In this document: positions 11,140 to 25,600 of the stretch, piece by piece
How the letters are laid out: each line of letters starts with the position of its first letter
Numbering within the stretch: the first letter of the stretch is position 1
NCBI RefSeq assembly: GCF_001039355.2
Contig: NW_019773514.1
Location: forward strand, 1,515,164-1,579,163
Length of the DNA stretch: 64,000 bases
Reading direction: 5' to 3'
Origin: Lingula anatina
Taxonomy: Eukaryota > Brachiopoda > Lingulata > Lingulida > Lingulidae
Made by a program: the position numbers and the translations under genes
Notes under the pieces: generated by a model
Told to the model about the DNA's origin: nothing
Databases searched by the model: none
Seen by the model: the letters and a program-made list of their open reading frames with translations, nothing else

Positions 11140-11720
11140 TGGTTTCAGTTCAAAAATGAATTAGCTCACAATACGAACGTTCAAATTCCATCGAGGCGAA
11201 GGAAAACCCTTCATTCGTCATCGACGAGTGCGGCCTATTTTCTTCAAACTTGCATGAATAATAAAGAGAGTGTTGCCTTCGAGCATCCTGTTATTTCTCT
11301 TTATAAGGACTCTAATGATAGCCAATTTGTTAGATAAACTGAAACAAATTACACTGAATACCTTTAAAGGCGTTCTAATTGCACTTGTAAGAAGGAAAGC
11401 CTTTATTAGTTTTCGAAAATTTCACACAAATGGCGTTCCGCATTGCGTGCATACCAAAAAGGGGATTGTTTTCAGAACTTTGGCCTTTATCTGACACTAT
11501 TTATTTGCCGTTTATATATAATATTCGAACCTCAATTTTCCCAATGATATCCAATTTACAAAGCAAAATAGCATTAGATAGTTTTTAATGAGTTTGAACT
11601 CCATCGGTGAAAAGGAAAACGCTTATTAGGGTTTTGGACGATTTTGCACAAATGACGTTATTAAGTTTGCGAAGGCGACTGTAAAGATAATAGTAGCATA
11701 ACGAAGAAAAAATCGATATT
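11140..11720. repeat. degenerate tandem repeat, period about 200-220 bp
   Basis: Three related segments begin near 11187, 11377 and 11597. Each has a GAAGGAAAxCCTT-like or GAAAAGGAAAACGC-like word followed by ATTAG(T/G)TTT and TTxCACAAATGxCGTT. No coding function is evident. Confidence 0.45.
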
Positions 11721-13979
11721 TTTTTATCACGAATTTTTGCTGCTTTTAAAAAGACGGGCTATTTCTGTGTTGGCATTTCAGCAACTTAACGGATTTTTCT
11801 ATAAAGCTATTACTTGGATATCTTAATAATTTGGTCTAATAATTTGAAACAAAAGTTAAACTGTAAATTGATTTTTACACGTATTGGCAACAATGTCGTG
11901 TTCTGTTAATGACTGCTCTAGTCTATGCTCTAGCCTTTGATTTTTATTCGTAACTAAGTTAATTTGAAGCTGCAAGTCTTCAGGATCATATATCTGTAAA
12001 GAACTAGTTTACAGAAAGAACATTTTACAGAGCGCTAGTATCTCGACAATTTTGGAATATTGTAAGCCTCGGTGATAAAGAGGGAAATTACTGAAGTATA
12101 CAGCAAAAAATGTTTGCTATGTATGAAGGCCTCACATGAATTGCTTGCCTGAAGGTTTCTAGACGAAATAATAGTAAGGTACATATTCACAATAAATCAC
12201 AAATATTTCAATAAAAGTGCTTACATGTAATGAACATGCAAATACAGTGACATCTTTGGTTGTATCGTCAGTGAATTATTTTAGATTTTAACACTCGATC
12301 AGAAGCACTTTCGCCTAGACTCTCTTTGCATTCACTCATTTTGATTATTTTATTTAATACTAACATGTTTTATACAGGAAATAAATGGCAAGCTAAAAGA
12401 ACATTTTGATGTCAAATATAAAAATATAATTGTTTGGTGAAATATTTTCAACAAATAGTATAATACACATGTTACAATATTACCTGTATGGATATTTTGA
12501 AAAATGCAATGCTCATACGACAAACATCATGCAAACAGAAAAGAATCACCAATGAAAATGATAAAAGAGATACAATCTATTGCGTGATAAGGCTTTGAGT
12601 CTTTTACAAGCTGTTATATGTTTAAAGAGGACGGAAGACCCCCCCCCCCACCCACCCACTAAAAAAAAAAAAAAAAAAAAAAGTCTTGAAATTTAATACC
12701 TGTTGTCGCCTGCTCCTAATTCTCTGTCTTAATTTATGCTTTCTGTCGCATGGGCAATAAATTCACCATAACAGATTCACTGACGGTTCATACAAATACG
12801 TTATATAAATAAGGGAACACTGTAAACTTTTATTTTTGTCCATAAACATTGCAAAACAGGACTTCAACGGTCTTCTGTTATGTCTGACTCAAGGAGAGAG
12901 CAATAATTTATGGCTTCTGCGGATTACCAGTGTAGAAGTCACCCGATAAATATTGTTCCTAATTTAGCGCGTGGGTGCACGTCTTACAGAAATTACATTT
13001 GATAATTTTGATCAAGGACGGGATTAGCGATCAGATTTATTTGAAGAATAGTCTAAGTCAAATCTGAGTCAAATTTTGCGTTACAAGTACAAGTTGGATA
13101 TAAAATTATAGAGATCCTTGATATTTCTTGTTTTGAAGTTTTAGCTTCTTATCATAGTATTGTTTCTTTATTGGAAGACCATGTTGTTATGAAGATTACA
13201 TTGTATAGTTTTCGTATGTCTCATTCTTGTTTTTATAAAATGTTAAATTTCTTTGAGATTAATTACCTACTAACCTAATTAGTTATTAAAATAATATTAC
13301 TTTCTTTCTACATGTACATGTGTACGTGTGTATAAATGTAGTTTCTGATATTTCTGTTCTGTTTTATTAGTATTTTACTACTATTTTATTCTTTTTTATT
13401 CGTTTGTTGATTAAGTATTACTAAATAGGTCCCCATTATTATGTTGTGCTTCTTTAAAATCGCATTGTCTTACATAATGGGAGCAGGGCCATTGCATTGT
13501 GCGGCGGTACAACTAGGAGTTCGCGTTGTTCAAATACACGCAGATTTAATGGTATTTTATTACATCACCTACATTGTAAATATATGAATACTGGATCGTT
13601 TCTTTGTACATGTCACATGTTTGTCACCAGCTCATGTCTCTTGGTGTAACTACATGTGTCGTACATGTGCATTCGGCTTTTTCAATTAGGGTAGAAATTA
13701 AAATAAATACTGCCTTTCATGAAGCAGGTAACGTTCTTACAAAACTGCGTAATAAGTTAACGACAATTAAGGATAATAACTATCCCTCATTGTCGTTATT
13801 CATCTACGTTTATCGACGTCAATCTATTGATCATTACCATAATTGACGATGCTTACGACTACCAAAGAAGGATTTTGAGGGCAGTAACATATTTGAGCTA
13901 TCAACCAATAGTCCTCATTCTGCGTGAATGTAGGGATGTCTATCAGGAATTTTATCAAGCCAGCAACAGAACACACTAC

Positions 13980-14147
13980 ATGCCCGTAGCCGTGGGGAGG
14001 GTTCGGGGGCTCGAACGAACAACCCTTTTTGAGAGAAAAAGGTCCACTCTGGGTAAAATTTGACCTAGGTACATGGGAATTTTATGGTTAAAGGTCCACT
14101 TTTTCAGAAGTAAAACCTTCTCTTTGAAATTGCTGCCTACGGGCCTG
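13980..14147 (+). mobile_element. MITE-like element, family A copy 1
   Basis: About 168 bp from GCCCGTAGCC to CCTACGGGCCTGC. Internal words GGTTCGGGGG, CGAACGAACAACCC, AAAAAGGTCCACTCTGGGTA and GGTCCACTTTTTCAGAA recur in the copies at 26306-26473 (opposite orientation) and 48181-48343. Ends form a short inverted repeat. Confidence 0.75.
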
Positions 14148-14207
14148 CACTACTTCACATGCTCATGTACACTGGCCGATACCAATTAGAAAAAAACCCG
14201 GATTAAG

Positions 14208-14497
14208 TAAAGCTTCGGTCACAACCGGCCGTACGGGCTCTTACGGGCTGTTTGCGTCCAATTTTTGCGCAGAATCTCACGTCCCACGCAAGACAAACGT
14301 AAGATTTGAGTACAATTTCCACGGCCATCGTTCCTTGCAATTAGCACCCCTGCTTGAAAGGAAATCTCATGTGGCCCTTGCTACTCGCAAGGCAGACTTC
14401 CCTTTACCTCTACGACCTCCACGGCCTTCGCAACAACCAAAAATCGCAGGGGACGTACGATCCTGAAATTCGTGCGTCCGGTTGTGACCGAGCTTTA
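14208..14497. mobile_element. MITE-like element, family C, with about 28-bp TIRs
   Basis: The left end reads TAAAGCTTCGGTCACAACCG and continues GCCGTACG. The right end, reverse-complemented, reads TAAAGCTCGGTCACAACCGG and continues ACGCACG. Length is about 290 bp, with TA or TAA flanking both ends as a possible target duplication. No transposase inside. Only one copy was seen in the window. Confidence 0.7.
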
Positions 14498-14585
14498 AGG
14501 CGGCGTTTGTGTGCGGATACCATTTCCTCTCATAATTACCATAATGTGAATATTTATGTCACAGGCAAGATTCTAAATTAATTTA

Positions 14586-14633
14586 AAATCCACCTAGGCG
14601 AGATTGAAATTTCAATCTTGTCTAGGCGGGTTC
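14586..14633. repeat. near-perfect palindrome, 24-bp arms
   Basis: Two arms meet with no spacer at the centre of GATTGAAATTTCAATC. Outer arm parts read CCACCTAGGCGAG and CTTGTCTAGGCGG. Related to the repeat at 1251-1380. Confidence 0.75.
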
Positions 14634-17600
14634 TAAATCAGCATAGGCCAGATTGAAATCCCAAGTCACAGACATTTTTGAATTATGATTATATTAATTA
14701 CATCCCTGGTGAAGCCTTCTGATTACACAATATATAATTAAGAACACCTGAAATTAACGTGCATAACTTGCGTTCGGTAGATTACGAAACAAGTATTTTC
14801 ATACTCACAAAAAAAAAGATCAAATTCACTGTCAGCAAGTATAGGTTAATACATTCATTAGTTCAGTAAGAAGGAAGAAGATGAAGCCTTTTTTTGAACA
14901 ACTAGGCATTGATACATGTAAATCCTCTTGTATAACAACTAGACATTGCGTAACTTCACTTAAAAGGTTTCCAATCGTCCTATACTGTTCCTATGAATTT
15001 TCGTCAAAACCTCTAAACAACGCCTGGGTGATTGGTTGTCTTTAAACATCCGTTGCACTGGGTGTTTTTGTATAACACATTTAAATGGATAAATAGGTCA
15101 ATTAACTACTAAAAAATTAAGAAGCTGCAGTTTTGAAGCTTTTTTCTTTTGGCTGAACAAACGTGAGATTAATTTTGTTTATAATTTGACACGTCGGCTT
15201 TAGTTTAGAGTATTAGAAATTAGCAAAGATGGTTTATGCAGTACTCGTTACTGGAAATGCACGCTTGCTTTATATATAACTTTATTGGAGGGGGGGGGAG
15301 GATAAATTGTAAAATTCCCCCACTTACCAAACAAATACTCAGTGCATTTTATCCATTTGCAAAAGACAACGAAAATACAAAAAAAAATGTGCTTAAAATG
15401 TCTGATTTCTTCATAATTTGGGTCGATAGCGCTCGTTCGCCATTGTATTAATTTTGTCTGACCTCAATTAAATCTCTAATGTCTCAATTTAATCACTGGA
15501 CAACTGACATTGCAAAGATTGCATGGACGCACCCCGTAACACTTGTTAATCCATGGGGCTATTGTTTGAAACAAACTATAAATTTAAAAAAACACACCCG
15601 AACATCGACCAAGCGAAATGAAGGCCAATAAATCCACGCCGTGTGACCCGTGCTACAGCTTCGTCCAACAATTCGGATAATAGACGTTTATCCCCCAATT
15701 TAATTTGATAGGATATGAAAACATTACGCACGCAAGCGTATTTGCACACAATATTGCATGACACACCTTACAGGACGAACCGTATTTTGAATCCCTTCAC
15801 ATGAACTGGTTGAATACAATGCACTACTTCGGTGGCACAGTTGCTTTTATTATCCTTTCAAAATTTAACGCTTGCCTTTTTATACCCCCTGTAAGTATGA
15901 CGGGGCTTCAGAGCAATTTCTTGCTCGGATCGAGGTTTCGTGTATCCATTTGCTTTAGACTAAATTGATATCTAGTTATTGCAATGACAAATTTCCGAAG
16001 AATGCAAGATGGCAGCTCGGTACATGCTATTCGTCTTTCTACTGCTTATATTAATAATGATTACGGTGTATTACTGGCCGCCGAGTTGTGACGATAACTC
16101 CAAGCCATTTTCTAACATGCGACGGAAAAGGCCGATTTGAAAACGACTGAGGCTACACCACCCCGACATATGGCATACTTCACCTACTGATGTAAAAACT
16201 GCATATTTTCCTGCATTTGAAAATTTAAAGAAATTTTAAAGAAAGACTTATTTTCTAAATCAGTTAATAGTAATTGGTACCGTAAATGTTCGTTGCTTTA
16301 TGTCTTCCATCGTCTTAACTTAATCATAATTATTTCGTCTTTAGGCTCATAATTTAAACATACTTTTATTAAGCAATTAGCAACTTTATCTTTTAATCTG
16401 TAACGCGCGCTGAGATTTTCATAGCGTGCCCTTTCTAACAGTAAATTATTATCATTATCACTTAATACTGTGCCACTTATACTGTGAGCTACACGATTGC
16501 AGTAGATGTCCCTTACGCTTTAATACATGGATATGCGTGCGACAAATGCGCAAGCTCTTGGTACAATGCGTTAGCTGTACCTGATCCGTTTACATATCTG
16601 GCACAATTATTTTGGATAAGCTTGTTATTTTCGTTTTCATTTGCAATGGATTTCAATTATAGCATTACGATATACATGTTTTGGTCGGAAAAAAAAAGTA
16701 AAGGTGCCTGCATGTGAAATTGACTGGCCTTTACCCGGATATCTACTCAAGTGCGGATCTACAATATCGATTTATTTCCCATATAGACTTCATTTAAATT
16801 TGTTTTTTTCTTTTTTTTTCAATGGTCCAGTAGAGATATGTCATACTGAATGAATTGGGGATGTGGTGCAAATGTCGCATTTTTTAATAGATGAAATATC
16901 AGAACCAGGATGATATGTGCTTAAAATAAATGTCGATAGTAATGAAGGTCCATAGCATTAGGCTGTCGGCTATTTGTTTCAATTACCGAATCATTACTAC
17001 TGTGTGCAATATGTTGGTAAAGGGCAGCATAAAAACGTTAGTTGGCACTTCAGGCTGACGAGTTCCTGGTTATACTTACATGCCAGATATATGTCAGTCT
17101 TCATTAATAGTCAGATAATATGAGTGTCTTCATTTACATGCCAAATTTATGCCAGTCTTCCACTGAGATCGAGTTTGAAGGGAAGAAACTCCTAAAACGG
17201 TTTAGTACAGTAATTGTATAAAATATGTTTATGGCCAACGGTAGGTCCCTCCCTTGTCCTCAAAACATTGATATCGACTTACTGAATTACAGCGGTGCGA
17301 AGTGCTTGGCGGCATGTCGTGAACACTCCAGGATAGATTGCATTCGGATATTATATGGACATCCTATTAGCTTTTTTTCTGATAATCAACGCTTCAATTT
17401 TAATTTATAGTAACTATCTGAACTATGAAGTGTTCCCAGAGACCTGGATGTTGTTTTAAATGGTAATTCTAAATAAGGAAGTGTTTAACTAATATATATA
17501 TATATTTTGGAAAGAAAAAAATAAGATAGAGGCCGACGAAAAACATTTATCAGGACATTGAGTCTATCTGTCTGTTTCTGTGTTTCATTTGCCTATATTT

Positions 17601-18888
17601 CATACTATTGTCCACGGGTTAAGAGTGGTTGTGGAGACGATGTCTCTATGATCGATGGAGCATCCGATACATCGGAAATCTTAGATACAGCCCATAGGAG
17701 CAGCTTTATTTCACCGACTCTGTTAAGATTTCTTATTCACAACGCACTGAAATCGTCACGAAGTTAAGTACAAGTACTTTCGATGTAGATATGACTGAAT
17801 GTCTCAAGTTTCTGTGTGACACCGTCTTTCGGTGTTTATGTATGCGTTCGCACGCGTGCATTTTCTTTAGCGTAAGAATGAGAGGAACAATAAAGCAGGA
17901 AAAATACATGTACAGCACCCAGATGAGCAATTCTATATTAACACGCCTTTTATACAATCTGAATAACAGTCAGCTGATGATTTGTACGTATGTCATGAAT
18001 TATTTTAGTTATGTACGTGATTTGGTTCTTAATACATGGTTTAAAGGTACAGTGTTTGGCTCACCGTGTTGACGAAAACTTTATCTTTGCAGTCAAGGTT
18101 TGCACCCAAGCCTCTCTTCGTAAAAAGAACATGACGCTTCATCTGTGATTCTCGATACACTGTGATTGTCCACCCACCCACCCCAAACTACACGCAATTA
18201 CCCCTGTTACTTTACAAGACAACAAACCAAGACCGAACCATTACTATATCAATACTTCGTCGAGTCTTAATTTGCTCACTTCAATAAACCAACAACGCGT
18301 AACAATCGCGTACCCACGTCGCCCCGCAAAGCACATACTAGTAAGCACTGCATGTACGTCTATATTTTTTTCACCAGTTACCCAATATTGATTAAATAGC
18401 AGAACCTGTTGTAGCTCAGTAGGTACGTCTGTGTGCCCGCATCACGCGCGCAGTACTTCCAGTTGTTTTAAACCGCAGACGCTAAAGGATAGACCGGTTA
18501 TGCCGTTAATCATAGCCAAGTGCCTTGCAGCATCAGGTGACAGGGACGTTAATGTTACATGTAGCTGGTAAGTGAAAGAGGACAGCGTGAGCTCAGTGGA
18601 AGAGAGGGCGGCCCATGCATACGTTCACCTTCGCCACCACTCTGGACATCAAAGCGACACTGTCGTAACTGTTAGTATTAGTTCACCCGAGGAATGTGCT
18701 GACATCGTATCAGTTGCTGACCGACTTAGCTGTGACCATTAGCTGCCCAGATGTAGGGCCGTATTTATCTCGTGGCGCGAACTGTTTGTGTGCTTTATTG
18801 TGGTCCCCTATAGTGCACCTTGTGATACACAGCATATGAGCTGGCAGCAACGCCGTGCATTTCTGCTTAATATTTGTGATATAAAGTC

Positions 18889-19570
18889 ATGGCAGCGTTG
18901 TTTAGGCGACTATTTAACAGGGTGAACGACTCAGATGGAGAACAGAACGGCACACCAGTTGATTCAATGTCAGATTCCGTTGGCGGGGCGTCCCCAGAGA
19001 AGAAAAGGAAGTCGACTAAGAAAAGTAAAGACCTGTCGAAAAAGAAAGCGGCAAAACAAGCGAAGACATCTCAATTAGGTCATAATGAGGATGACGCACA
19101 AGGGAGGTCAATCAAAAGCGGGGAGGATGGCCATTCTCATGCACATGAAGGAGAGATGGCGGACACCTCGGGAAGTAATGGCAGTCCTCCCAAGAGGAGT
19201 AGGTCTAAAAAAATGGCTCCAGGGGGGTGGTTCAAAAAGATAGCAGAGACATTTCATAATGTGGACTTTGAGAACTGCGAGCCAGAGATCTGCGTGAGCC
19301 TCTTGCGGATCCCGTCAATGCAAACTTACTCTGCCTTGAAGAAAAAATTAAAAAATGCCACGCTGGATTGGGTGCAGGGGTTCCTGGATAACGACGGCCT
19401 GGAGGTGCTTCTGGACTGCGTTGATTCTATTGGCAACCGGAGAGTGACCCAGCTGGCGGACGCCCTCATGTTACTGGAGTGTGTGGCATGCATCAAGGCT
19501 GTTATGAACTCCAAGCGTGGACTGGATTACATTGTTAAACACAAGGAACACACGCGGAAGCTCGTGAAAG
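18889..19570 (+). CDS. INF2: INF2 exon 1: basic extension and start of DID
   Basis: Start chosen because an in-frame TGA lies at 18877-18879 and no other in-frame ATG precedes. Residues 36-60 are dense in Lys and Ser and could be a nuclear-localisation or membrane-binding stretch. The DID begins near [10 protein letters not shown]. Donor AAAG|GTACGT, phase 1. Confidence 0.93.
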
Positions 19571-22500
19571 GTACGTCCTTAGTGCACGACCCATTGGTCG
19601 TATCGATTTATTTGGTTTCCTTTTTTCAATGACCTTATTCCGGTGTAATTGAATTCATCAATCACAAAACCACACTGGACTGGGAATCCTTCTTATTTTC
19701 TGGGGAAGGGGGGTCTTTACTTTCAATGAAATGCCCGTTAAGCCTAAGGTCCCTAATCCAGCAACGGGAAATTTGTTCAACACATCACCAGCTCTTTTCA
19801 AACATGCTGTATGCGAGACACACCTTTCCAGATTGCATGGATTCAGGAATAAAATCCAAAACAAACTTGCATGCATGCATTAATGTGAAAAACCAAAATA
19901 AGTGGCATTTTTTTCATGTTTGTCTCCTCCACAACACCTACACCTGGCATTTCGATGAATAGGTAGATATAATATACGTCCTGTCGATTACTCAGTTGAT
20001 CTATAAATGTAGGCTGGCAAGCCGTGTTTGATTTACACACAAAACTAGGGGAGGCACCGAGACTGCATGAGTGATGTAAATGTAGCGCTATTTTTCGTTA
20101 ATACAAAGGCACTTAAATTACAATACATGCGTGCTAAATCTCTCTCTTCCATCAACTTAAACCCGGGTATGCCTAAGGCAGAAACATACGAAATACATGC
20201 TGTGACCTTACAACGTTATTTTCGATTGGCGAAGCGCTTTGTTTGTGGCTCAGTATATGCCTCGGTATTCGTGTAACAAACCGGTTCTCGTTCATTCTCA
20301 GCCCCGGCATTTTTTTATCAATTGATTTTAAGGCGACAGGTCATATTACTTTGAGGAATTTCCCTAAGGTCGTCATCACTGGTCTAGTACTAGCATTTAC
20401 ATTGTACCAACCACTACACTATATACTTACCGCCACTCTGCATTGAGAGTAGGGGGAAGAAAGCACTGTGAAAAAATGCATTAAAAAGACAATATTTTTG
20501 AACTAGGTTTAATCCAGGTTAACAGTTACACATTCTGTGTATTTTTTTTAACAATCAAAAATTGTTTAATAAGGTGACTTCATAACTACTGTACTGGTGT
20601 GACGTTTATTCGTGCCATTTTAAAAAGCCGTTTAGAAAGAAAATAGGAAGAATCAAGACACAGAGGTCAAAAGAAATCATAACACCCCAGGACCAATGGA
20701 TTGTCACCTTAATACTGACAATGACGATGATATACGATTAGTAAACTGAATGGGTTCACTGCATTCATTCCTCGCATATTTTTACTGTCACGGATGTACA
20801 GGTATATATATCTATTCGATAAGCAACGGAAGATACAATGCATGCACTGGGGTTACGTGCGTTGGCGTTAATGCTATTTTCCCTCTGAATAAAAACTTTA
20901 GGAATGTCATCGAATGGCTATAAATAAATTGTTTTGGCTGTTTGATAAGTGATAGAATATACACTTGGAGGGGGCGGGGTCGTGTGTGGCTTTAATCGAC
21001 AGAATTCCCGCTAAAAAGTTTCTGTGCTTCTAACTTGGGTGATATTGATTGTCCTCCTTAATCTGTGTGCCACCAAAACTGTGTTAATATTGACAAATTA
21101 ATAGCCAATACATCTCCCCGACCCGATGTTGTCATGATGGACACACTTCTGTGTCGGTAAATAGGTCACTTTGTGTGGCCGTCACAACGGACAGTGGTCC
21201 GTTATATGACAACATAAGTCACCGTACACTGAAAACCATTCAAGCCGAGATACCGTGTCACGGAGTTTATAGAGTTACATCAACTGTGTAAAGAAGGCTA
21301 TCTTTGCGTTACATACACGCTGCACCTTCTGTAGTCGGATTAAACAGATAAGGTGTGGATTCCGGGCTTACCGCTACTCGTTGTTTAGACATGAAGTAGG
21401 GCCCACTCTTCCTTGTTCGGTTTTAAACAGGCATTGTTTTCGTGTTTGTTTCGATTTACATTATATATACTAAGTGTTCAGTTTTTATTTGTTTTAATAA
21501 GTCTCAATCCATCATTCGATGAGTTCGATAGACTGCATTTTGCTATTGAAATTCACTGGGTCCATCCTTCTGTATATAGGCATGCAGCCAATGCTAGATT
21601 CTTTGAGTAAGTCTTTGATAAACGTGGCACATACTCCTAGAAGCAATATCAGTTACATTTCTCTCCTGAGTGAAGTGCTTCTGAGTAAAACTTATTCTTC
21701 TTCTCTCCCCACAGCTCTGCCGGTTTATTTACTCTTATTATAAAGCGTTGGAGGCAATCATCAAAACAGGAATAAAACCCAAGAGTGCTCGAAGGCATTT
21801 CATAGTTCATTTAACTCAAAAATGGCTCTTACATAAATTAAACAATACCAGATTATAAATCATTCGGAAAAGGCGGAAAGTCGTATTGTCACTTGTGTTC
21901 GTTTTATTGCAGTATGTTGGTTGGAAGTGGTTTCGGCTTTAATTTCCGAACGCCCGGTGTTAATGCAGATTTCGCATGAGACTCGGGAGGAATCACTTAT
22001 AACACAAGTGCCTGGATAGAAATAATTGTATAGCACATATTTATGGTTGTTTAAGCTTTCACGCGAGTGTGTATCAGTACATCTAAGCGTTGTATTAGGC
22101 TGCACGTGTCCCTTACTGATGTCAAACTGATGTACATGTTGTAGCTCCAACTATACTGTATATTACATCAATTTGTCGTTTCGGTGAAATGGTGTCAGCA
22201 CATGAGACATATGAATGAACGCATGGTTATTAATGTAATAAAATTATCTCATGCGACCCACGGTTTATTTGAATTAAACACTATGAGTACACGTTAATTT
22301 TTTTTATTTCATTATTTCGTAATATTTGATGGTGGGGGATATGACAGGATAATTTTGCATCGATACAGTGACTGAAGGTGAACATGTAGAACGAGTACTG
22401 GGGCCAGAGGTCACCGTCAGTGATAACCCCCGATCAACCTGATAGAAAAATCAAATATTTACCCAGATAATTAGAATAAACACCCGGCTCTAACTGACTC

Positions 22501-22576
22501 ATAATTTAATGTGTATTGCTCGAATGTATGCAGCGGTGGAGTCAGAATGCAAAAAATTTTTAAAACCTTACTCTGT

Positions 22577-22623
<47 letters not shown>

Positions 22624-25600
22624 TTGCGCAGATAAAGAATTTGTCAGAAAATGCCCTGCAATTGGTGACATTATTCTGTATTTCTGTACTCCTCGAAAAA
22701 GAGTTATCCCTGAATCCTTGCTAAGAGTTGAGTACGCCTAATGATAGGGGAGACCGGGGCTAGTTGGCCCAGTTAGACACTTTTGGCCTTGTAGAGCCAA
22801 CTAGGAATGGGTTAGAGTAACAAAACCGGTTTCAAAGTAAGCCCCATGAACTAAGCTACGCATGCAACGTCATTATTTTTCAAATATAATGCCAGGTGGC
22901 TCACAATTTGACAAAAAACGCAGTTGACGTCAAGGGGGCCAACTTGCCCCGCCATGGGGCAAGTTGGCCCCAGGGTCGGGGCAAGTTGGCCCCCCTATAC
23001 GAAAAAGAAATATATATCCCACGTAAACGCCTTAAAATACATTTTTATAATTTTTTAATTTATTTAATTTTTTTTAGAGTCTTTGATGAATAAACAGTTC
23101 AAATAAGGCAGATTTATTGAGGTTTCCGTACGTCACGTTNNNNNNNNNNNNNNNNNNNNNNNNNNNNNNNNNNGAGTCTTTGATGAATAAACAGTTCAAA
23201 TGAGGCAGATTTATTGAGGTTTCCGTACGTCACGTTGTTTGGGGGGGGGGGGGGTATGTGTTGCAAGAACCAAAATATCTATCAATAAAATGTGTTTTGT
23301 TTTAATTAAGAATAAATAAATAATGGTATAAAGAAGGTTTTTTAATGAATGAAAACGAATAATAAATTTTCTTTTTAAAAGAAAGTAACAAATCCAGTTT
23401 TAAACCATTGAGTTTATTTCAACAATGGTCTCTAGCTAGGGAGGGGTGGAAAATCCCCTTGGAGCCACATATAACACTATATATAAATACAAAGGGAATC
23501 CCCTTACAATGAATTAAGGCAAAATAAATGTTTTTCTACGGAAAGTCCAATGGATTTGCTTTTTAATACTTACAATCAACAGGATATTTCTAATATAAAT
23601 TTTCAAAAAGATACCAGAGAGAAAATTTAAAAAATCAATCAGATGGCAAGCTTTGTCAATTTCACCAACTTGTTTATTTCAAACAGCGTTGCGCGCAAAG
23701 GTTTGTGGGTAATATGAGGGCCCAACTTGCCCCGAGTCAAGGGGGCCAACTAGCCCCGGGTGCACATTATTTATTTTAAAGGATGGTAGCCATTTATGGT
23801 GCTAGAATGAGCAACGATGATACATCTCTTTGAAACCTGAAACAATGAGCTTCAGTTTGATGCCCTATACATATCTTATATTCGATCAAAAGCCTATGAA
23901 AATAGATTTTTAAATATCCTAAACAAAATTACTTTTAGGTGCAAAAATCGTTTATTTCGACTCACCGCTTAAGTAAAACTTTTTGACGTCCGACACTTCC
24001 TTAGCATTGTAGGCTATGGTCACTTTGCAAAAGTATGTGGCCAGTTTTTTTACCTCGTAGTTACTTTTTCATAAATTGACGGGGGGGCAACTTACCCAAC
24101 TAGCCCCGGTCTCCCCTATAGCGTTACGGCGTTAAGGGACCCGTAAACATTTAACTGTCGTTAAGTCTCCAATATAATAATCACATTATGGAACTCGACA
24201 TCTAGGAAACCGTCAACACATCCATAACCCAAAACCAAAGTTGTCATATGCTGCACAGTAATAGCTAGACCCTATAGCCCCTATCTGCCCTGGCATATCT
24301 AATTGTATCTTTATAAGGTTAAGTCGTTTATTTCAAACACTGATGTTAAGAAATGCCGTTGCTCTGTATGTTCCTATAATCCAACCACTCAACTGACTTT
24401 AAGCGTACCATATTCAAGATCCGCATGACACATTAATAGCTATAAATACGCCCTACAACAGTCCTCCATTCTGATGCTGTGTTGTCACATAGAGAAGATA
24501 AATCTTAAAACTGACATCCTAATGATTTTAATCACTTCATCTAAGATGAGGGATCTAACGTATTCAGCTTCGAGTGCATCCCCGATTTCAAGTCACGAGA
24601 AAAATATATATAGAGATAGATAAATGAGCATACACATTTACAAACTAAATTGATAGCATAAATATTCAGCAATATATTCCAGAGCTGTATTGGTACATGT
24701 ACGTATTTTTTTTTACTTCATTAATTATGCATTTTCTCCACATTTTAACATAAATCAGCCCTCTGATTCAAAAGAGCTTTAGATAAATAATTATTCATAA
24801 ATCGCTTTTTACCGAGTCTATGTACTTTGGACTCAAATTCTCACAGGTTCGGATGATACTGAAAACAGGATACTGTAGAATATCACTGGAGAATCTCAAA
24901 AGCATTGCATATAATCGCAAGTATGAAGTTGGTACAATTGATTCCGTTAACAAATTTATTGTTATTTCGTCAACTCTGATATATCGGTAATACAATGTAG
25001 GTTGTTGAAATTAGTGTTGTTTTGCCTCAACCGTCCACAGTTTTTAAAAGCAGTAACATTGTCACACTGGCGATAAACTTGTATAATGAGTCCACATGAA
25101 TATTTACGAAAGCTTTAAATGTGAGGATATTGCAGAAACGTATCACATTTGCAGCAGGCAATAACTGGTTTATAAAATCTACGCTTGCGAGGTAAAGCTG
25201 CATTTACACTTAGCGAATTGGATCAAGCTCGAACCAAATGCATCCACGAATCGAAAGATATTTGGTATACTGTGGTCTACATAAGAACACATATACGATT
25301 TGCATATTCATCCTATGGTAGGTTTAGTTATAATTGCACTCAACAAATCGAACCAGGCTCCAACCTAGTGGCAAATTTCGGGAGATAAAAGGAAACTCAA
25401 TTAAAACCTGCTTTCAGCAAGTTGCTTTTGGGTTACAAGTAGAAAGTTGTTAAGGTGAAACTGCTCACTTGCTGTGGCCAAAAATTTTAAGAAGTAAAAC
25501 ATTTATGTAGGCCCCCTTTTTAAGTGTCTTATAGCTACCAACTGATGCATTTCAGGGGGGCACAAAGATTCTTTGCTGTGGCTCTAGTTTCCAGTCTGAA

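Larger units (their letters stand above)
8176..18888. other. intergenic region between receptor and INF2
   Basis: About 10.7 kb between two genes transcribed away from each other. It holds MITE-like elements at 10332-10580, 13980-14147 and 14208-14497, a degenerate tandem repeat near 11140-11720, a palindrome at 14586-14633 and poly-C/poly-A tracts near 12640-12682. The right end must include the INF2 promoter and 5' UTR; no TATA box stands out there. One unidentified ORF lies at 9336-9638. Confidence 0.6.

Noticed and set aside
18414-18480. tRNA-like A-box (TGTAGCTCAGTAGGTA)
   Set aside because: No matching B-box (GGTTCGAATCC-like) or acceptor stem at the right distance.
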